Positions 27,243-36,528 of a stretch of DNA of 64,000 bases are shown here, one piece after another (position 1 is the first letter of the stretch; each line of letters opens with the position of its first letter). Both the position numbers and the translations under genes were made by a program. The notes below the pieces were generated by a model that was not told the origin of the DNA, ran no database searches, and saw nothing but the letters and a program-made list of their open reading frames with translations. This stretch comes from a candidate division KSB1 bacterium (GTDB taxonomy: Bacteria > Zhuqueibacterota > Zhuqueibacteria > Zhuqueibacterales > Zhuqueibacteraceae), in assembly GCA_034506255.1 (NCBI GenBank), contig JAPDPX010000007.1, positions 310,001 to 374,000 of the forward strand, read 5' to 3'.

Positions 27243-28925
27243 ATGAAACGAGATCTGAATGCTCTGGCCAACAATGTTTTCGATGTGGTGATCATCGGCG
27301 GCGGCATTTATGGCGCTTGTGCGGCGTGGGAGGCAGCGCTGCGCGGCTTGTCAGTCGCATTGGTTGAAAAAGGCGACTTCGGCGGCGCCACCTCCGCAAA
27401 CAGTTTGAAGATCATTCACGGCGGCTTGCGCTATTTGCAGCATGCCGACTTCAAACGCATGCGCGAGTCGATTCATGAGCGCATGGTGCTGATGCGCATC
27501 GCACCGCATTTGGTGCACCCCCTGCCCTGTGTCATGCCGACTTACGGCCACGCGCTGAAAGGCAGGGAAGTCATGGCGGTCGCCATGTTTCTCAACGACC
27601 TGATCGGCTGCGATCGCAACCGCCTGGAGGATCCCCAAAAATTTCTGCCAGCCGGTCGCGTGATTTCGAAGGAGGCGTGCAAGCGCCTGATTCCGGGGGT
27701 GGACGAAAAAGGCCTCACCGGTGGGGCATTGTGGTATGACTGCCACGTCTACAACTCCGAGCGTTTGTTGCTTTCCTTTCTGCATTCCGCGGTGAAAAAA
27801 GGCGCGCAGGTGGCCAATTATCTCCCGGTGCGCGGTTTTTTGAAGGAAGGCAATCGCATCACCGGCGTGCAGGTCGAAGATCTGATCACCGGCCGGCGCT
27901 TTGACGTGCGCGCGCGTCTGACCATCAACAACAGCGGGCCCTGGGTCAACCAGGTGCTCAGCCTGAAAAACGGCCGGCCGCCGCAGCCGCCGGTGCTGCT
28001 CTCCAAAGCCATGAATCTGGTCATCCGCCGACAACTGCTGCCCGACTATGCCGTCGGTGTGCCGAGCAAATTCGAATTCAAGGATGCGGACGCCATCCTC
28101 AACAAAGGTTCGCGCCTGCTCTTTCTGCGGCCCTGGCGGCATCTCTCGCTGATCGGCACCACCCATGTCGCCTATCAGGGCGATCCGCAGGATTTCAGGA
28201 TCACCGAGCAGGATATCCAGGATTTCGTCAACGCGTTCCGAGCGGCGTATCCTGCCGCGGGATTGACCCGTGACGACGTTTCTTTTTACTACGGCGGTCT
28301 GCTCCCCATGGAGAGCGTCAATCCCCGCACCGGGGACGTCAAACTGCTGAAGCAATATCTGCTTCGGGATCATGCCGTGGTGGAGGGCCTCGAGGGTTTG
28401 CTGACAGTGGTGGGCGTGAAATACACCACCGCACGTGACGTCGCGCAGAAGTCCATCGACCTGGCGCTGCGCAAATTGCAGCGTCCCGTGCTGCCATCGC
28501 GTTCCCGGGAAGAACGGATTCATGGCGGGGAGATTGACCGTTTCGAGGCCTTTGTGGCTGCCGAGAGCCGCAAACAGCCATATGGCCTGCCGGCGGAAAT
28601 CGTTAAGCATCTCATCGAGAATTACGGCTCCGCCTACGTCGATTTGTTTCCACATCTTCGGGAAAACCCGGCATGGGCGGCGCGCGTGCATCCGCAGACC
28701 ACAACCATAGCCGCAGAAGTGATTCATGGCGTGCGCGAAGAGATGGCGCAAAAGCTGGTCGATGTGATTATGCGGCGTACCGAACTCGGCACCGCCGGTC
28801 ACCCCGGCGCCGAGGCGCTGCAGCGGTGCGCCGAGCTGATGGCTGGCGAACTGGGCTGGACGGCCGAGCGCAAGGCCGCGGAAATTGCGGAGGCGAATCG
28901 GGTCTTTGAGGTGGCGCAATCATGA
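27243..28925 (+). CDS. glpD: FAD-dependent glycerol-3-phosphate dehydrogenase
   Basis: Oxidises glycerol 3-phosphate to dihydroxyacetone phosphate and passes electrons to the quinone pool at the inner membrane. The 560 residues begin with the FAD-binding fold VVIIGGGIYGACAAWEAALRG. It continues with the family signature GATSANSLKIIHGGLRYLQ and later FLRPWRHLSLIGTTH, SFYYGGLLP and VVGVKYTTAR. The C-terminal helical DAO-C domain carries VIHGVREEMAQKLVDVIMRRTELGT. Size and order are normal for GlpD. It reads alone; the SEC-C gene converges 13 bases downstream. No ribosome site stronger than a weak GGA is seen before the ATG. Confidence 0.93.
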   Translation: MKRDLNALANNVFDVVIIGGGIYGACAAWEAALRGLSVALVEKGDFGGATSANSLKIIHGGLRYLQHADFKRMRESIHERMVLMRIAPHLVHPLPCVMPTYGHALKGREVMAVAMFLNDLIGCDRNRLEDPQKFLPAGRVISKEACKRLIPGVDEKGLTGGALWYDCHVYNSERLLLSFLHSAVKKGAQVANYLPVRGFLKEGNRITGVQVEDLITGRRFDVRARLTINNSGPWVNQVLSLKNGRPPQPPVLLSKAMNLVIRRQLLPDYAVGVPSKFEFKDADAILNKGSRLLFLRPWRHLSLIGTTHVAYQGDPQDFRITEQDIQDFVNAFRAAYPAAGLTRDDVSFYYGGLLPMESVNPRTGDVKLLKQYLLRDHAVVEGLEGLLTVVGVKYTTARDVAQKSIDLALRKLQRPVLPSRSREERIHGGEIDRFEAFVAAESRKQPYGLPAEIVKHLIENYGSAYVDLFPHLRENPAWAARVHPQTTTIAAEVIHGVREEMAQKLVDVIMRRTELGTAGHPGAEALQRCAELMAGELGWTAERKAAEIAEANRVFEVAQS

Positions 28926-28938
28926 ACGCAGAAACGAT

Positions 28939-29280
28939 TCAGCCCTCGGCGCGCTTGCGCGTGGCCCAGCGTTTGGCGAAATCCTTTGCGCGAATGCGCG
29001 CAGCACGGCTTTGCCCGCCTTTGGCCTCCAGCCGCGCTGCGGGGCGGAGCCGTGCGGGCGTGGGATGTCCCTCTGCCGCATGTCCGCTGGCGGGATGCGA
29101 CTCACCGCCCTTTTCTTCCGCGGCTTCCGCTGTCGCGGCAGCCGGCGTTTCCATCGTGGCGCGTGCCTGCACCATTGCCGCATGCGCCTGGCGCGCCGCG
29201 GCTTCATCCTTCTCCATGCAGCATTTTTTGTACTTTTTGCCACTGCCGCAGGGACAGGGGTCATTGCGTCCCGCTTTCAT
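28939..29280 (-). CDS. SEC-C zinc-motif protein with low-complexity tail
   Basis: 113 residues. The start is the SEC-C zinc finger found at the SecA C-terminus and in many small proteins: GRNDPCPCGSGKKYKKCC (Cys9, Cys11, Cys20, Cys21). The remainder is Ala/Glu/Gly-rich and probably disordered, ending in a basic patch (AKDFAKRWATRKRAEG). SEC-C binds zinc and can contact SecB or ribosomes, but in stand-alone proteins the role is unknown. GGGAGG lies ten bases before the ATG. It converges with the glpD gene and diverges from the YqaA gene. Confidence 0.85.
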   Translation of the reverse strand: MKAGRNDPCPCGSGKKYKKCCMEKDEAAARQAHAAMVQARATMETPAAATAEAAEEKGGESHPASGHAAEGHPTPARLRPAARLEAKGGQSRAARIRAKDFAKRWATRKRAEG

Positions 29281-29404
29281 TCTGTCAGCCTCCCTTCTGC
29301 GAAAAAGTTGAACAGCATGTTTGCAAAACTAGCGCATTTTCTGTACATTTCAAAGTCAATTTTGCCCGATCACTGACAACCATAACCACGGGACTGCCAC
29401 CCGC

Positions 29405-30052
29405 ATGAGCCTTCCGGATATTGCAACAAAACCAAGCTCGGCTTCAGCAGTGAAAAAACCGCATCTCATTCGCCGGCTTTACGATTGGGTTCTGCACTGG
29501 GCGCACACGCCTTACGGCACGCCGGCGCTGGCCGCTTTGGCGACGGCCGAATCCTCTTTTTTCCCGGTCCCGCCGGATCCCCTGCTGATGGCACTCGCCA
29601 TGTCCCGGCCGGAGCGCAGCCTGTGGTATGCGTTGGTGTGTTCGGCTTCTTCGGCGACGGGCGGCATGCTCGGTTATCTGATCGGCTGGCAGTTGTGGCA
29701 TGTAGTGAGCGATTTCTTTTTCACCCACGTGCCGGGTTTCACCCCGGAAGTCTTCAATCTGGTGGCGCAAAAATACAACGACAATGCCTTTCTCGCGGTG
29801 TTCACGGCCGCCTTCACCCCCATTCCCTACAAAGTCTTCACCATTGCCGGCGGGGTCTTTCAGATCAACTTCGCCGAGTTTGTGGCCGCTTCGATCGTGG
29901 GCCGTTCCCTGCGCTTCTTCCTGGTGGCCGGGCTGATCCGCGTCTTTGGTGCGGCCATCAAGGAAAAGATCGATCGCTACTTCGACTGGTTTGCACTGGG
30001 CTTCACGGTGCTGCTGATTCTCGGCTTCCTCGTGATCAAATACGCTTTGTAG
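29405..30052 (+). CDS. YqaA/DedA-like VTT-domain membrane protein
   Basis: 215 residues with about four hydrophobic segments and the VTT (SNARE-associated) pattern: ESSFFPVPPDPLLMALAMSRPE, GYLIGWQLW, then FTAAFTPIPYKVFTIAGGVFQINFAEFVAASIVGRSLRFF. DedA/VTT proteins are lipid scramblase-type or flippase-type inner-membrane proteins linked to membrane homeostasis; YqaA is a small branch. The FTPIPYK and GRSLRFF motifs are the family hallmark. It diverges from the SEC-C gene across 124 bases, where TTGCAA and TACATT 17 bases apart could form the promoter. Confidence 0.92.
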   Translation: MSLPDIATKPSSASAVKKPHLIRRLYDWVLHWAHTPYGTPALAALATAESSFFPVPPDPLLMALAMSRPERSLWYALVCSASSATGGMLGYLIGWQLWHVVSDFFFTHVPGFTPEVFNLVAQKYNDNAFLAVFTAAFTPIPYKVFTIAGGVFQINFAEFVAASIVGRSLRFFLVAGLIRVFGAAIKEKIDRYFDWFALGFTVLLILGFLVIKYAL

Positions 30053-30063
30053 CGGCAACGGCG

Positions 30064-30081
30064 GAAGGGGGATCCCCCTTC
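30064..30081. repeat. Perfect 18-bp palindrome between convergent genes
   Basis: GAAGGGGGATCCCCCTTC reads the same on both strands. It sits in the 94-base gap between two converging stop codons (30052 + and 30147 -). There is no U-run, so it is a weak terminator at best, or a binding site. Confidence 0.6.
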
Positions 30082-30146
30082 ACGCTAAACGCCGACAATT
30101 GCAGCAGTCATTCTCCAGCCCTGTCCGTCGCGGTCTGCCGCACGGC

Positions 30147-32423
30147 TCAAAACTTCGCACGCACACCCACACTCGGCAGAAAGGGAAACAGCGGCACGGT
30201 CTCCCGTTCTGCCGGATTTTTGTCAAAATCCCACACGTAATAGAACACGTTCCTGCGATTGTACACATTGACCAGATTCAACGAGACCTCCATCTGCCAC
30301 GCCTTGAAAAAGTAGTGTCGGGTCACGCCAAGATCCAGACGGTGATAAACGGGATAGCGTGCGCCATTGATGCGGTCGAAAATGACCCGCCGCGCAACCG
30401 GCACGCCCAGCACGTCATATTCAAAACTGCCGCTCGCTTTGGTGTAGGGGAAACCGCTGCCGAGCTTGAACTGCACGCCCAGTTCCCATTTGCGGCTGAA
30501 ATGGCAGTTCATCACCAGATTGGCAGAATGGCGCCGGTCCCAATTGGGCGGGTAGCGCGCGATTTGATCATTGAGCGTCTGCCCTTCCTTGTAAACAGAT
30601 GCCAGGGCATAGGACAGCCAGCCGTTGAAACGGCCTGTGGGTTTCTGCAGAAACACCTCCACCCCGTAGGCCTCGCCATCCGCCTTGCGGAACACGTTCA
30701 AAATCGTAAAATCGACCTGCTGGGTGAATGAGGAACGCGTTTCACGAAAGGCCAGCAGATGGCGCAGGGTTTTGTAGTAGCCTTCCACCGTCAGTTTCAA
30801 ACCGGCGGCGGGGAATTCGGTTTCCCAGCCGGCGAGATAATGCCGGGAGTGGCCGGGATCGAGCGTGCGGTCGAAGGAAAACCAAAAGTCAATGAACGAG
30901 GGGTTCAATTCATCCTGTACCGTGGCGATGTACTGATTGTAGATCCCCCAGGCCACGGAGAGCGCCGAATGTTCGCCCAGCAACAGGCGCGCTGACAGGC
31001 GCGGCTCCGGCTGCAGCATGTGCGTCGCGACGTTGTAATAGCTCAGGCGCAAGCCCGGCTGCAGCGTGAAACGCGGCGACGGCCGCCAGAGATGCTGGAC
31101 ATAGGCCGCCAGCGCGAACGGCTCCTGCCGGATGCGGCCCAGATCGCGATCATCGAAAACATTGCGGTATTCGAAACTGAGATTCTTCGCTTCCAGGCCG
31201 AGCTTGATTTCCTGCTGCGGATTGCGGAAATAGGTGAGATCCGCCTTGAAGGTTTGATCGAAAATCTCGTTGAGCCCGAAGGCACCGCCGCGGCCGCCAA
31301 TGCCGACTTTGGTGTCAAAATGGCTGCCGGCCGCCATGAAATTCGCCAGCAGTTGCTGGCTGAAGAGATGGCGCCAATGCAGCGCAAAGGTGCGGTTGCC
31401 CCAGTTCAGATCGAGGGTGAGATCCCCCCAATCCAGCACATCGCGGCCGAGATATGTGCTGAAGGAAATGCGATCGGCCGGCGAGAGGTCCTGAAAGACG
31501 TGGGCTTGGGCATCATAAAAGTAGTAGGGCAGTTCAAAATCGGTAAGGCCGGCACGCCGCGCCGCGTTGAGCAATTGATCGATATAAGTGCGTCGCAGAG
31601 CCAGCAACCAGGCGCCTTTGTGCAGCGGCCCTTCGAGAGTGGTCTGCGAGCTGAGCAGGCTGATCGCCACGGTGCCGGAAAAATTCCGGCTGTTTCCCTC
31701 CCGGCTGGTCAGGCGCAAGACGGATGACAAGCGGCCGCCGTACTCCGCCGGAAAGCCGCCCTTGATCAGGTTCGCATCTTTCAGGGCATCAGTGATGAAA
31801 TTGGAAAACAAGCCGCCCACATGCGAGGGATTGTAGACGGTGATGCCATCCAGCAGGATGAGATTTTGATCGGTGTTGCCGCCGCGCACCGCCAGCGCCG
31901 TGCTGTAGTCCGAGGTGCCCGTGACCCCCGGCAAAAACTGCAGCGCGCGGAAGACATCGGCTTCCACCACGCGCGGCAGGGTCGTCAGCGTGCGGCCGCT
32001 GAGATTGAGCTGGGCAATGGCGAGATCGCGCTGGGCGGCTTGCTTCTCGGCCGTTACGGTCACGCTGCCGAGCATGAGGGGCTTCACCGCCAGCCGAAAA
32101 TTTCTCACCACTTTCTCGCCGGGCGCGAAACTCATGACATGCACCTGCTGTTCATAGCCGATGCTGCCGACGATGATCTCGTGCCGGCCGGGCGTGATGC
32201 CATGGATGACGAAATAGCCATCCACGTTGGTGGCGGCGCCCAGCGGGGTGCCGGCCAGCAGCACGTGGGCGCCAATCAAAGCTTCATGACTGTCTGCATC
32301 CTGAACAAAACCGCTGAGTGCGGCTGGAGATTGGGCGAACCCTCCTGTTCCCAACACGGCGAGCATGAGCAGCATGCCAGAAGACCGGCGGCACAACCAG
32401 GATTTGTTACTGATGGCTTCCAT
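30147..32423 (-). CDS. TonB-dependent outer-membrane receptor with regulatory-like N-terminal domain
   Basis: 758 residues. A signal sequence is followed by a carboxypeptidase-regulatory-like beta domain (SGFVQDADSHEALIGAHVLLAGTPLGAATNVDGYFVI). The plug domain follows (TLPRVVEADVFRALQFLPGVTGTSDYSTALAVRGG, LLDGITVYNPSHVGGLFSNF), then a 22-strand-type barrel ending in aromatic Phe (VGVRAKF). This is the SusC/CirA-like layout of FCB bacteria. The cargo is unknown. The first ATG, 32423, precedes the signal sequence; codons upstream are TTG only. No SusD-like partner lies beside it, so it is not an obvious glycan-utilisation pair. Confidence 0.92.
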   Translation of the reverse strand: MEAISNKSWLCRRSSGMLLMLAVLGTGGFAQSPAALSGFVQDADSHEALIGAHVLLAGTPLGAATNVDGYFVIHGITPGRHEIIVGSIGYEQQVHVMSFAPGEKVVRNFRLAVKPLMLGSVTVTAEKQAAQRDLAIAQLNLSGRTLTTLPRVVEADVFRALQFLPGVTGTSDYSTALAVRGGNTDQNLILLDGITVYNPSHVGGLFSNFITDALKDANLIKGGFPAEYGGRLSSVLRLTSREGNSRNFSGTVAISLLSSQTTLEGPLHKGAWLLALRRTYIDQLLNAARRAGLTDFELPYYFYDAQAHVFQDLSPADRISFSTYLGRDVLDWGDLTLDLNWGNRTFALHWRHLFSQQLLANFMAAGSHFDTKVGIGGRGGAFGLNEIFDQTFKADLTYFRNPQQEIKLGLEAKNLSFEYRNVFDDRDLGRIRQEPFALAAYVQHLWRPSPRFTLQPGLRLSYYNVATHMLQPEPRLSARLLLGEHSALSVAWGIYNQYIATVQDELNPSFIDFWFSFDRTLDPGHSRHYLAGWETEFPAAGLKLTVEGYYKTLRHLLAFRETRSSFTQQVDFTILNVFRKADGEAYGVEVFLQKPTGRFNGWLSYALASVYKEGQTLNDQIARYPPNWDRRHSANLVMNCHFSRKWELGVQFKLGSGFPYTKASGSFEYDVLGVPVARRVIFDRINGARYPVYHRLDLGVTRHYFFKAWQMEVSLNLVNVYNRRNVFYYVWDFDKNPAERETVPLFPFLPSVGVRAKF

Positions 32424-32807
32424 GAGCAATTTCAACCGCAATTCAAAACTACTTCACGATGCAACTGCTGCCGGTCCGGCAGGGCAGCAACCGTCGGGGT
32501 GCCTGGTCATGGAGCCTGCAAGCGCGAAGTGGCATCGATCCCGAAAACGTTTCACCCGGCGGAGCCGGGGTTCCAAAACGTCCCAGCCTGTCGGACGTTC
32601 CGGGGTCCTTCCGGCACCGGCCGGGCCGTTGCGGGAGCATTTTCGCAAAGGCTTGCGAGTCAGGACGGACGCCAAATCAAAGGTGATTGCAGTTGATGAC
32701 GCGGCCTTCAGTTGGTTCTTTGTCCTGGCAGGCCATGACAGGAACATTTTCCCGCATGTGTGTCTGCGGCATCGCTGCCGTGCGACGGGGCGCCGGGCTC
32801 CGACTTC
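32424..32807. other. Spacer between helicase stop and receptor start
   Basis: 384 bases. At 32560-32579 it carries CGGAGCCGGGGTTCCAAAAC, an 18/20 match to 12570-12589. An imperfect inverted repeat (GTTCTTTGTC and GACAGGAAC) spans about 32713-32745. No gene or convincing promoter was seen. Confidence 0.45.
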
Positions 32808-34832
32808 TCAGACTTTGAAATGGTTCTCGCGCAAGCGCCGCAGCATGGCGGCAAAATCATCCTGTTCCCCGGCGGTCCGCGGCGCTGCCTCTCCGGGCGA
32901 TCCCGCGCCGCCGTTCTCCAACAGCTCGGCGGGGATTTCCAGCAGGAAGCGCGAGGGTTGCAGTTTGAGCACTTCTTTGTAGCGTGTCTTGCGGGTGGAA
33001 TAGCTCAGGGTCAACTCGCGCTGCGCCCGCGTGAGGGCAACGTAGCACAAACGGCGCTCCTCCTCGAGAGTGCCACTCTCCAGCGCGCGACTGCTGGGAA
33101 ACTGGCCGTCATTCATGCCGAACAGGAAAACGTGGGGAAACTCCAGGCCTTTGGCGGCATGAATGGTGAGAAAGATGGCGCGATCCACTTTTTCGTTGAG
33201 ATAATCGCTGTCGCAGATCAGACTGACCCGGTCGAGAAAACCGGCGAGTGTGGGATCATCACTGGTTTGCTCGAAGCGCTGCAGGCTGCCGAGGAATTCA
33301 CGCACACTGTTGACTTTGGCCTGCCGGGATTTCGGATCAGCCGTCGCCTCTTCCAGCGCCTTGAGGTAGCCGGTTTGCGCGACCAGCTCCTGCATGGCCA
33401 GGCTCAGTTTCTCATGCTGAAAGCGCCGGCGAAACTCCTCGATGAGCTGGACAAAAGCCTGAATGGCATGCAGCGCCGCCGGGCGAATCTCCGCCACGTG
33501 CGCAGCCTGTTGAAAGGCGTGAGAGAGATTGCAATTGTGCTGCTGGCAGTATTGATGCAGGCGCAGCAGCGTGGTGGCACCGATGCCGCGCCTGGGAAAA
33601 TCGAGTGCGCGCTTCAGGCTGAGCTCGTCATCGGGGTTGCGCATCAGCTTGAGATAGGCGATCAGCGTGCGGATTTCCGGACGCTCATAGAACGAGGTGC
33701 CGCCGATGAGCTGATAGGGGAGATTGGCATGGCGCGCCGCTTCTTCCAGCGGCCGCAATTGAAAGTTGGTGCGCACCAGCACGGCAAAATCGCTGTAACG
33801 CACCCGCGGGTCGAGCAGCTTGCGCAGCGTGATCGCGCCGACCACTTTTTCCGCTTCCTCGTTCTCATTCTCCGCGGTCAGAACGCGCAGCCGGGCGCCG
33901 CCGCCGAGCGCGGACCAAAGTTCCTTGGGTTTGCGCCGGCGGTTGTTCCTGATCACCGCGTTGGCCGCCTGCAGGATCACCTGGGTCGAGCGATAGTTTT
34001 GTTCGAGCTTGACCAGGCGGGCGCCGGGAAAGTGTTCCTCAAAGCGCAGCAAAATTTCGGGGTCGGCGCCGCGCCAGGAATAAATCGCCTGGTCATCGTC
34101 GCCCACGACGCAAAGGTTGCGATGTTCGCCCAACAACAGCGTGATGAACCGATATTGCAGCGGATTGGTGTCCTGATACTCGTCCACCATCAGATAGCGA
34201 AACTGCTCCTGATAGTGCCGGCGGATGGCGGGATGTTGCTCGAGCAAATGGGTCACCAACAGCAAAATATCATCGAAATCGACGGCGTTGCAATGGCGCG
34301 TGCGTTCGAGATAATGCGCATAGAGATCGCCGAACAGTGCCTCTTCGGGATTGGACTGGTTGGCGAACCTCTCCGGCGATTCGCCCTGATTTTTCGCGGC
34401 AGAGATGCGGCCGAGCAGCTCGAAGGCGTTGTGCGCGGCAAAATCCAGGGCCCGCTCCTTCACGATCTCGCGCACCAGTGCGAGCTGGTCGTGCTGGTCG
34501 TAGATCACGAAGTTGCGACGGTAGCCCGCAGCCGCCGCCTGTTGGCGCAGGATGCGAACACCGAGTGCGTGAAAGGTGGAGAGGGTTGCCTTTTGCGCTG
34601 CCGGCCCCGCCAGATGCTTCAGGCGCTCCTGCATTTCCTGTGCGGCTTTGTTGGTAAAGGTCACGGCAAGCAGATGCTGTGCCGGCACTTTCTTGTTCAA
34701 GAGCAGATGTGCCAGGCGATAGGTGATGACGCGGGTCTTGCCGGAGCCGGCGCCCGCCAAAATGAGCAGCGGCCCTTCCGTGTGTGTGACGGCCTGCCGT
34801 TGTGGAGGATTAAGCGGACTGAGGTCGAGCAT
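32808..34832 (-). CDS. UvrD/Rep/PcrA-family superfamily 1 DNA helicase
   Basis: 3'-5' ATP-dependent DNA helicase for repair, replication restart or removal of RecA. 674 residues with all motifs: AGAGSGKT (Walker A, Lys32), VTFTNKAAQEMQERL (Ia), VDEYQDTN (Walker B), GDDDQAIYSWRGAD (III), LEQNYRST (IV), then LTIHAAKGLEFPHVFLFGMNDG (V) and EEERRLCYVALTRAQRELTLSYS (VI). Length and motif set match Rep/PcrA. The PcrA C-terminal Tudor-like tail seems absent, which suggests a Rep-like member. The ATG is followed directly by the conserved LNPPQRQAV. It diverges from the lipoprotein gene at 35197. Confidence 0.95.
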   Translation of the reverse strand: MLDLSPLNPPQRQAVTHTEGPLLILAGAGSGKTRVITYRLAHLLLNKKVPAQHLLAVTFTNKAAQEMQERLKHLAGPAAQKATLSTFHALGVRILRQQAAAAGYRRNFVIYDQHDQLALVREIVKERALDFAAHNAFELLGRISAAKNQGESPERFANQSNPEEALFGDLYAHYLERTRHCNAVDFDDILLLVTHLLEQHPAIRRHYQEQFRYLMVDEYQDTNPLQYRFITLLLGEHRNLCVVGDDDQAIYSWRGADPEILLRFEEHFPGARLVKLEQNYRSTQVILQAANAVIRNNRRRKPKELWSALGGGARLRVLTAENENEEAEKVVGAITLRKLLDPRVRYSDFAVLVRTNFQLRPLEEAARHANLPYQLIGGTSFYERPEIRTLIAYLKLMRNPDDELSLKRALDFPRRGIGATTLLRLHQYCQQHNCNLSHAFQQAAHVAEIRPAALHAIQAFVQLIEEFRRRFQHEKLSLAMQELVAQTGYLKALEEATADPKSRQAKVNSVREFLGSLQRFEQTSDDPTLAGFLDRVSLICDSDYLNEKVDRAIFLTIHAAKGLEFPHVFLFGMNDGQFPSSRALESGTLEEERRLCYVALTRAQRELTLSYSTRKTRYKEVLKLQPSRFLLEIPAELLENGGAGSPGEAAPRTAGEQDDFAAMLRRLRENHFKV

Positions 34833-34948
34833 GCGATGAAAACGTGGTCATCCGGAGTCGGTAAGCAGTTGGTGATCGCCAAACGGCAACGCGACGGCAA
34901 AAACGGCTGGCAAGATAGAAAGGCACTGCCAAACATTCAACAAATTTC

Positions 34949-34977
34949 TTGACTTGCCGAAGCGAATTCTTTATTTT
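34949..34977 (+). promoter_or_regulatory. Sigma-70 promoter for the lipoprotein gene
   Basis: TTGACT at 34949-34954 and TATTTT at 34972-34977, spacer 17, with transcription starting near 34985. The box TTGACT-17-TATTTTGCGC recurs at 52655-52683 with the same spacing and neighbouring bases. Since it lies over codons of the longest open frame, the true start of the lipoprotein must be further downstream. Confidence 0.65.
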
Positions 34978-35086
34978 GCGCGCGATTCGAATCCATGTGC
35001 CGTGCTGTCGCAGCCGGTCTTGCCGCAAAATTCACCAGATGATGGTAGACTAGACTCCGAAAGCCTGGTTTTCCCACTCGTGACAA

Positions 35087-35105
35087 TCCCGAATGGCATT
35101 CGGGA
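35087..35105. repeat. Perfect inverted repeat in the lipoprotein leader
   Basis: TCCCGAATG-G-CATTCGGGA: 9-bp arms around one base, 35087-35105, between the promoter at 34949 and the likely start at 35197. It could be a regulator-binding site or an RNA hairpin in the untranslated leader. Confidence 0.55.
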
Positions 35106-35196
35106 CCAGCTTCATTCTTGCCCACTCAAGCAGAATTTGAACATCCGCAAGGTCAAGCGGAGGTCTTCCGCCAAGTTATCCACCGCGGGCCGCGCA

Positions 35197-36528
35197 GTGT
35201 CGCGACCAGGCTTACGCACCTGCGGACAGGTGGCTGCAGGCCTGCTCGGCGCGGCCATGCTCATCGCGTTGAGTGCGCTGACTGCGGGGTGCAGCGATCG
35301 GCCACGCAACAATCCTCTGGATCCGGCCAATCCGGAAACCGGCGGCCGCCCCACCGGCGTGACCGCCATCGCGATTCTGGATACCATCGAAGTACGCTGG
35401 CACGCCGTTGGCCTGCGTGATTTGACCGGTTACAATCTCTATCGCCAGCGTTCCGGTGAAAATGCCCCTTCCCTGCTGGCGCGGTTACAGCCGACGCAAA
35501 CGCGCTACCTCGACCTGGGGGTGCGCTATGGTGTGGAACACCGCTATCAAATCAGTGCGTTGGTGAATGACTTCGAATCGCCCCGCTCGGCCGCGGCCAC
35601 GATCACGCCCGGCCCCACACTCACATGGGTTGCCGATTTCGATGATCGCAGCGTGGTGAAGATTTCGCATGACGGGCGTCATGAAATCTTGCGCTCATTC
35701 CTGTCGCTGGCGCCGTTTCGTCTGGCGGTCGACCGGCAGCGCGGCACGGTTTGGGTGTTGGTGACGGATCGATCGACACGCACCAGCGGCAAGTTGGCGC
35801 GCTGCAATCTTGGCGGCCGCCTGCTGGGAAGTCATGGCAGCTTTGTGGGAATGGCCGGGTTCGCACTCGATCCCGGCACCGGCCACGTTTGGGTGGCTGA
35901 CAGCTCGGGCGAGGGCGTGCTGCGTTTTGACGGCGACGGCCGGTTGCTGGCACAGCGCAAGAATGTGCCAAAAATTTCAGCCGTTGCCTTCAACAGTTTC
36001 ACGCGGGAGTTGTGGGCGGCCACCGCGGCCGGCGGCCAAGTGCTGCGAATCGCCAGCCAGCCGGTGGCGGACAGTTTGCGAATCGAGGTGCGACCGCTGT
36101 TTGCCGGACGGCCGTTGGCGCTTGAAGTGCACCAGGCCACGGGGGCTGTCTGGGTCGCGCTCGGCGACAGTGTGATGTGGCAAAGTGGCGATGGCAGGCA
36201 GCGACGCAAGGCCGGCGTGAGGTTTCGCTACGCCTCGCAGGTGGCGGTGAACCAGCTCACCGGCGAATGCTGGGTGATCGACGAATCACGCCTTGCCTTC
36301 CGTGACAGCCGGGTGGTGAAGCTCGATCCCGCGGGCGGGCTGGAGTTTGAAGTGGGCGGCCTGGATCGCCCGCAAGCGCTGGCGGTGAATCCCTTCGATT
36401 CCTCCTGCTATGTTGCCGAGACATTGCGCGGCCGGCTCGTCATTATCTCCGCGGCCGGCGCCGTGCAACCGGCCTTTTTTGATTTGATCACCCCTTTTGA
36501 TGTCGAGGTGGTTGATTTTTCGAAGTGA
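35197..36528 (+). CDS. Lipoprotein with fibronectin-like domain and beta-propeller
   Basis: 443 residues from GTG 35197, chosen as the in-frame start nearest the signal sequence (LLGAAMLIALSALTAGC); the lipobox Cys is residue 32. The start is uncertain, as no ribosome site is clear. NNPLDPANPETGG follows the Cys, a common beginning of FCB-group lipoproteins. A FN3-like module (residues of about 45-130, VRWHAVGLRDLTGYNLYR, TQTRYLDLGV) precedes repeats of an NHL-type six-bladed propeller (TVWVLVTDRST, HVWVADSSGEGVLRFDGDG, LWAATAAGGQVLRI, ECWVIDESRLAF, SCYVAETLRGRLVII). Probably a surface or periplasmic binding protein of unknown ligand. Confidence 0.82.
   Translation: MSRPGLRTCGQVAAGLLGAAMLIALSALTAGCSDRPRNNPLDPANPETGGRPTGVTAIAILDTIEVRWHAVGLRDLTGYNLYRQRSGENAPSLLARLQPTQTRYLDLGVRYGVEHRYQISALVNDFESPRSAAATITPGPTLTWVADFDDRSVVKISHDGRHEILRSFLSLAPFRLAVDRQRGTVWVLVTDRSTRTSGKLARCNLGGRLLGSHGSFVGMAGFALDPGTGHVWVADSSGEGVLRFDGDGRLLAQRKNVPKISAVAFNSFTRELWAATAAGGQVLRIASQPVADSLRIEVRPLFAGRPLALEVHQATGAVWVALGDSVMWQSGDGRQRRKAGVRFRYASQVAVNQLTGECWVIDESRLAFRDSRVVKLDPAGGLEFEVGGLDRPQALAVNPFDSSCYVAETLRGRLVIISAAGAVQPAFFDLITPFDVEVVDFSK

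Noticed and set aside
32713..32745. Imperfect inverted repeat before the helicase stop
   Set aside because: It has a bulge and no following U-run on the minus strand.
34978..34995. ATTCGAATC, similar to a tRNA T-loop
   Set aside because: The bases on either side do not form the T-arm stem and no acceptor or anticodon arm follows.
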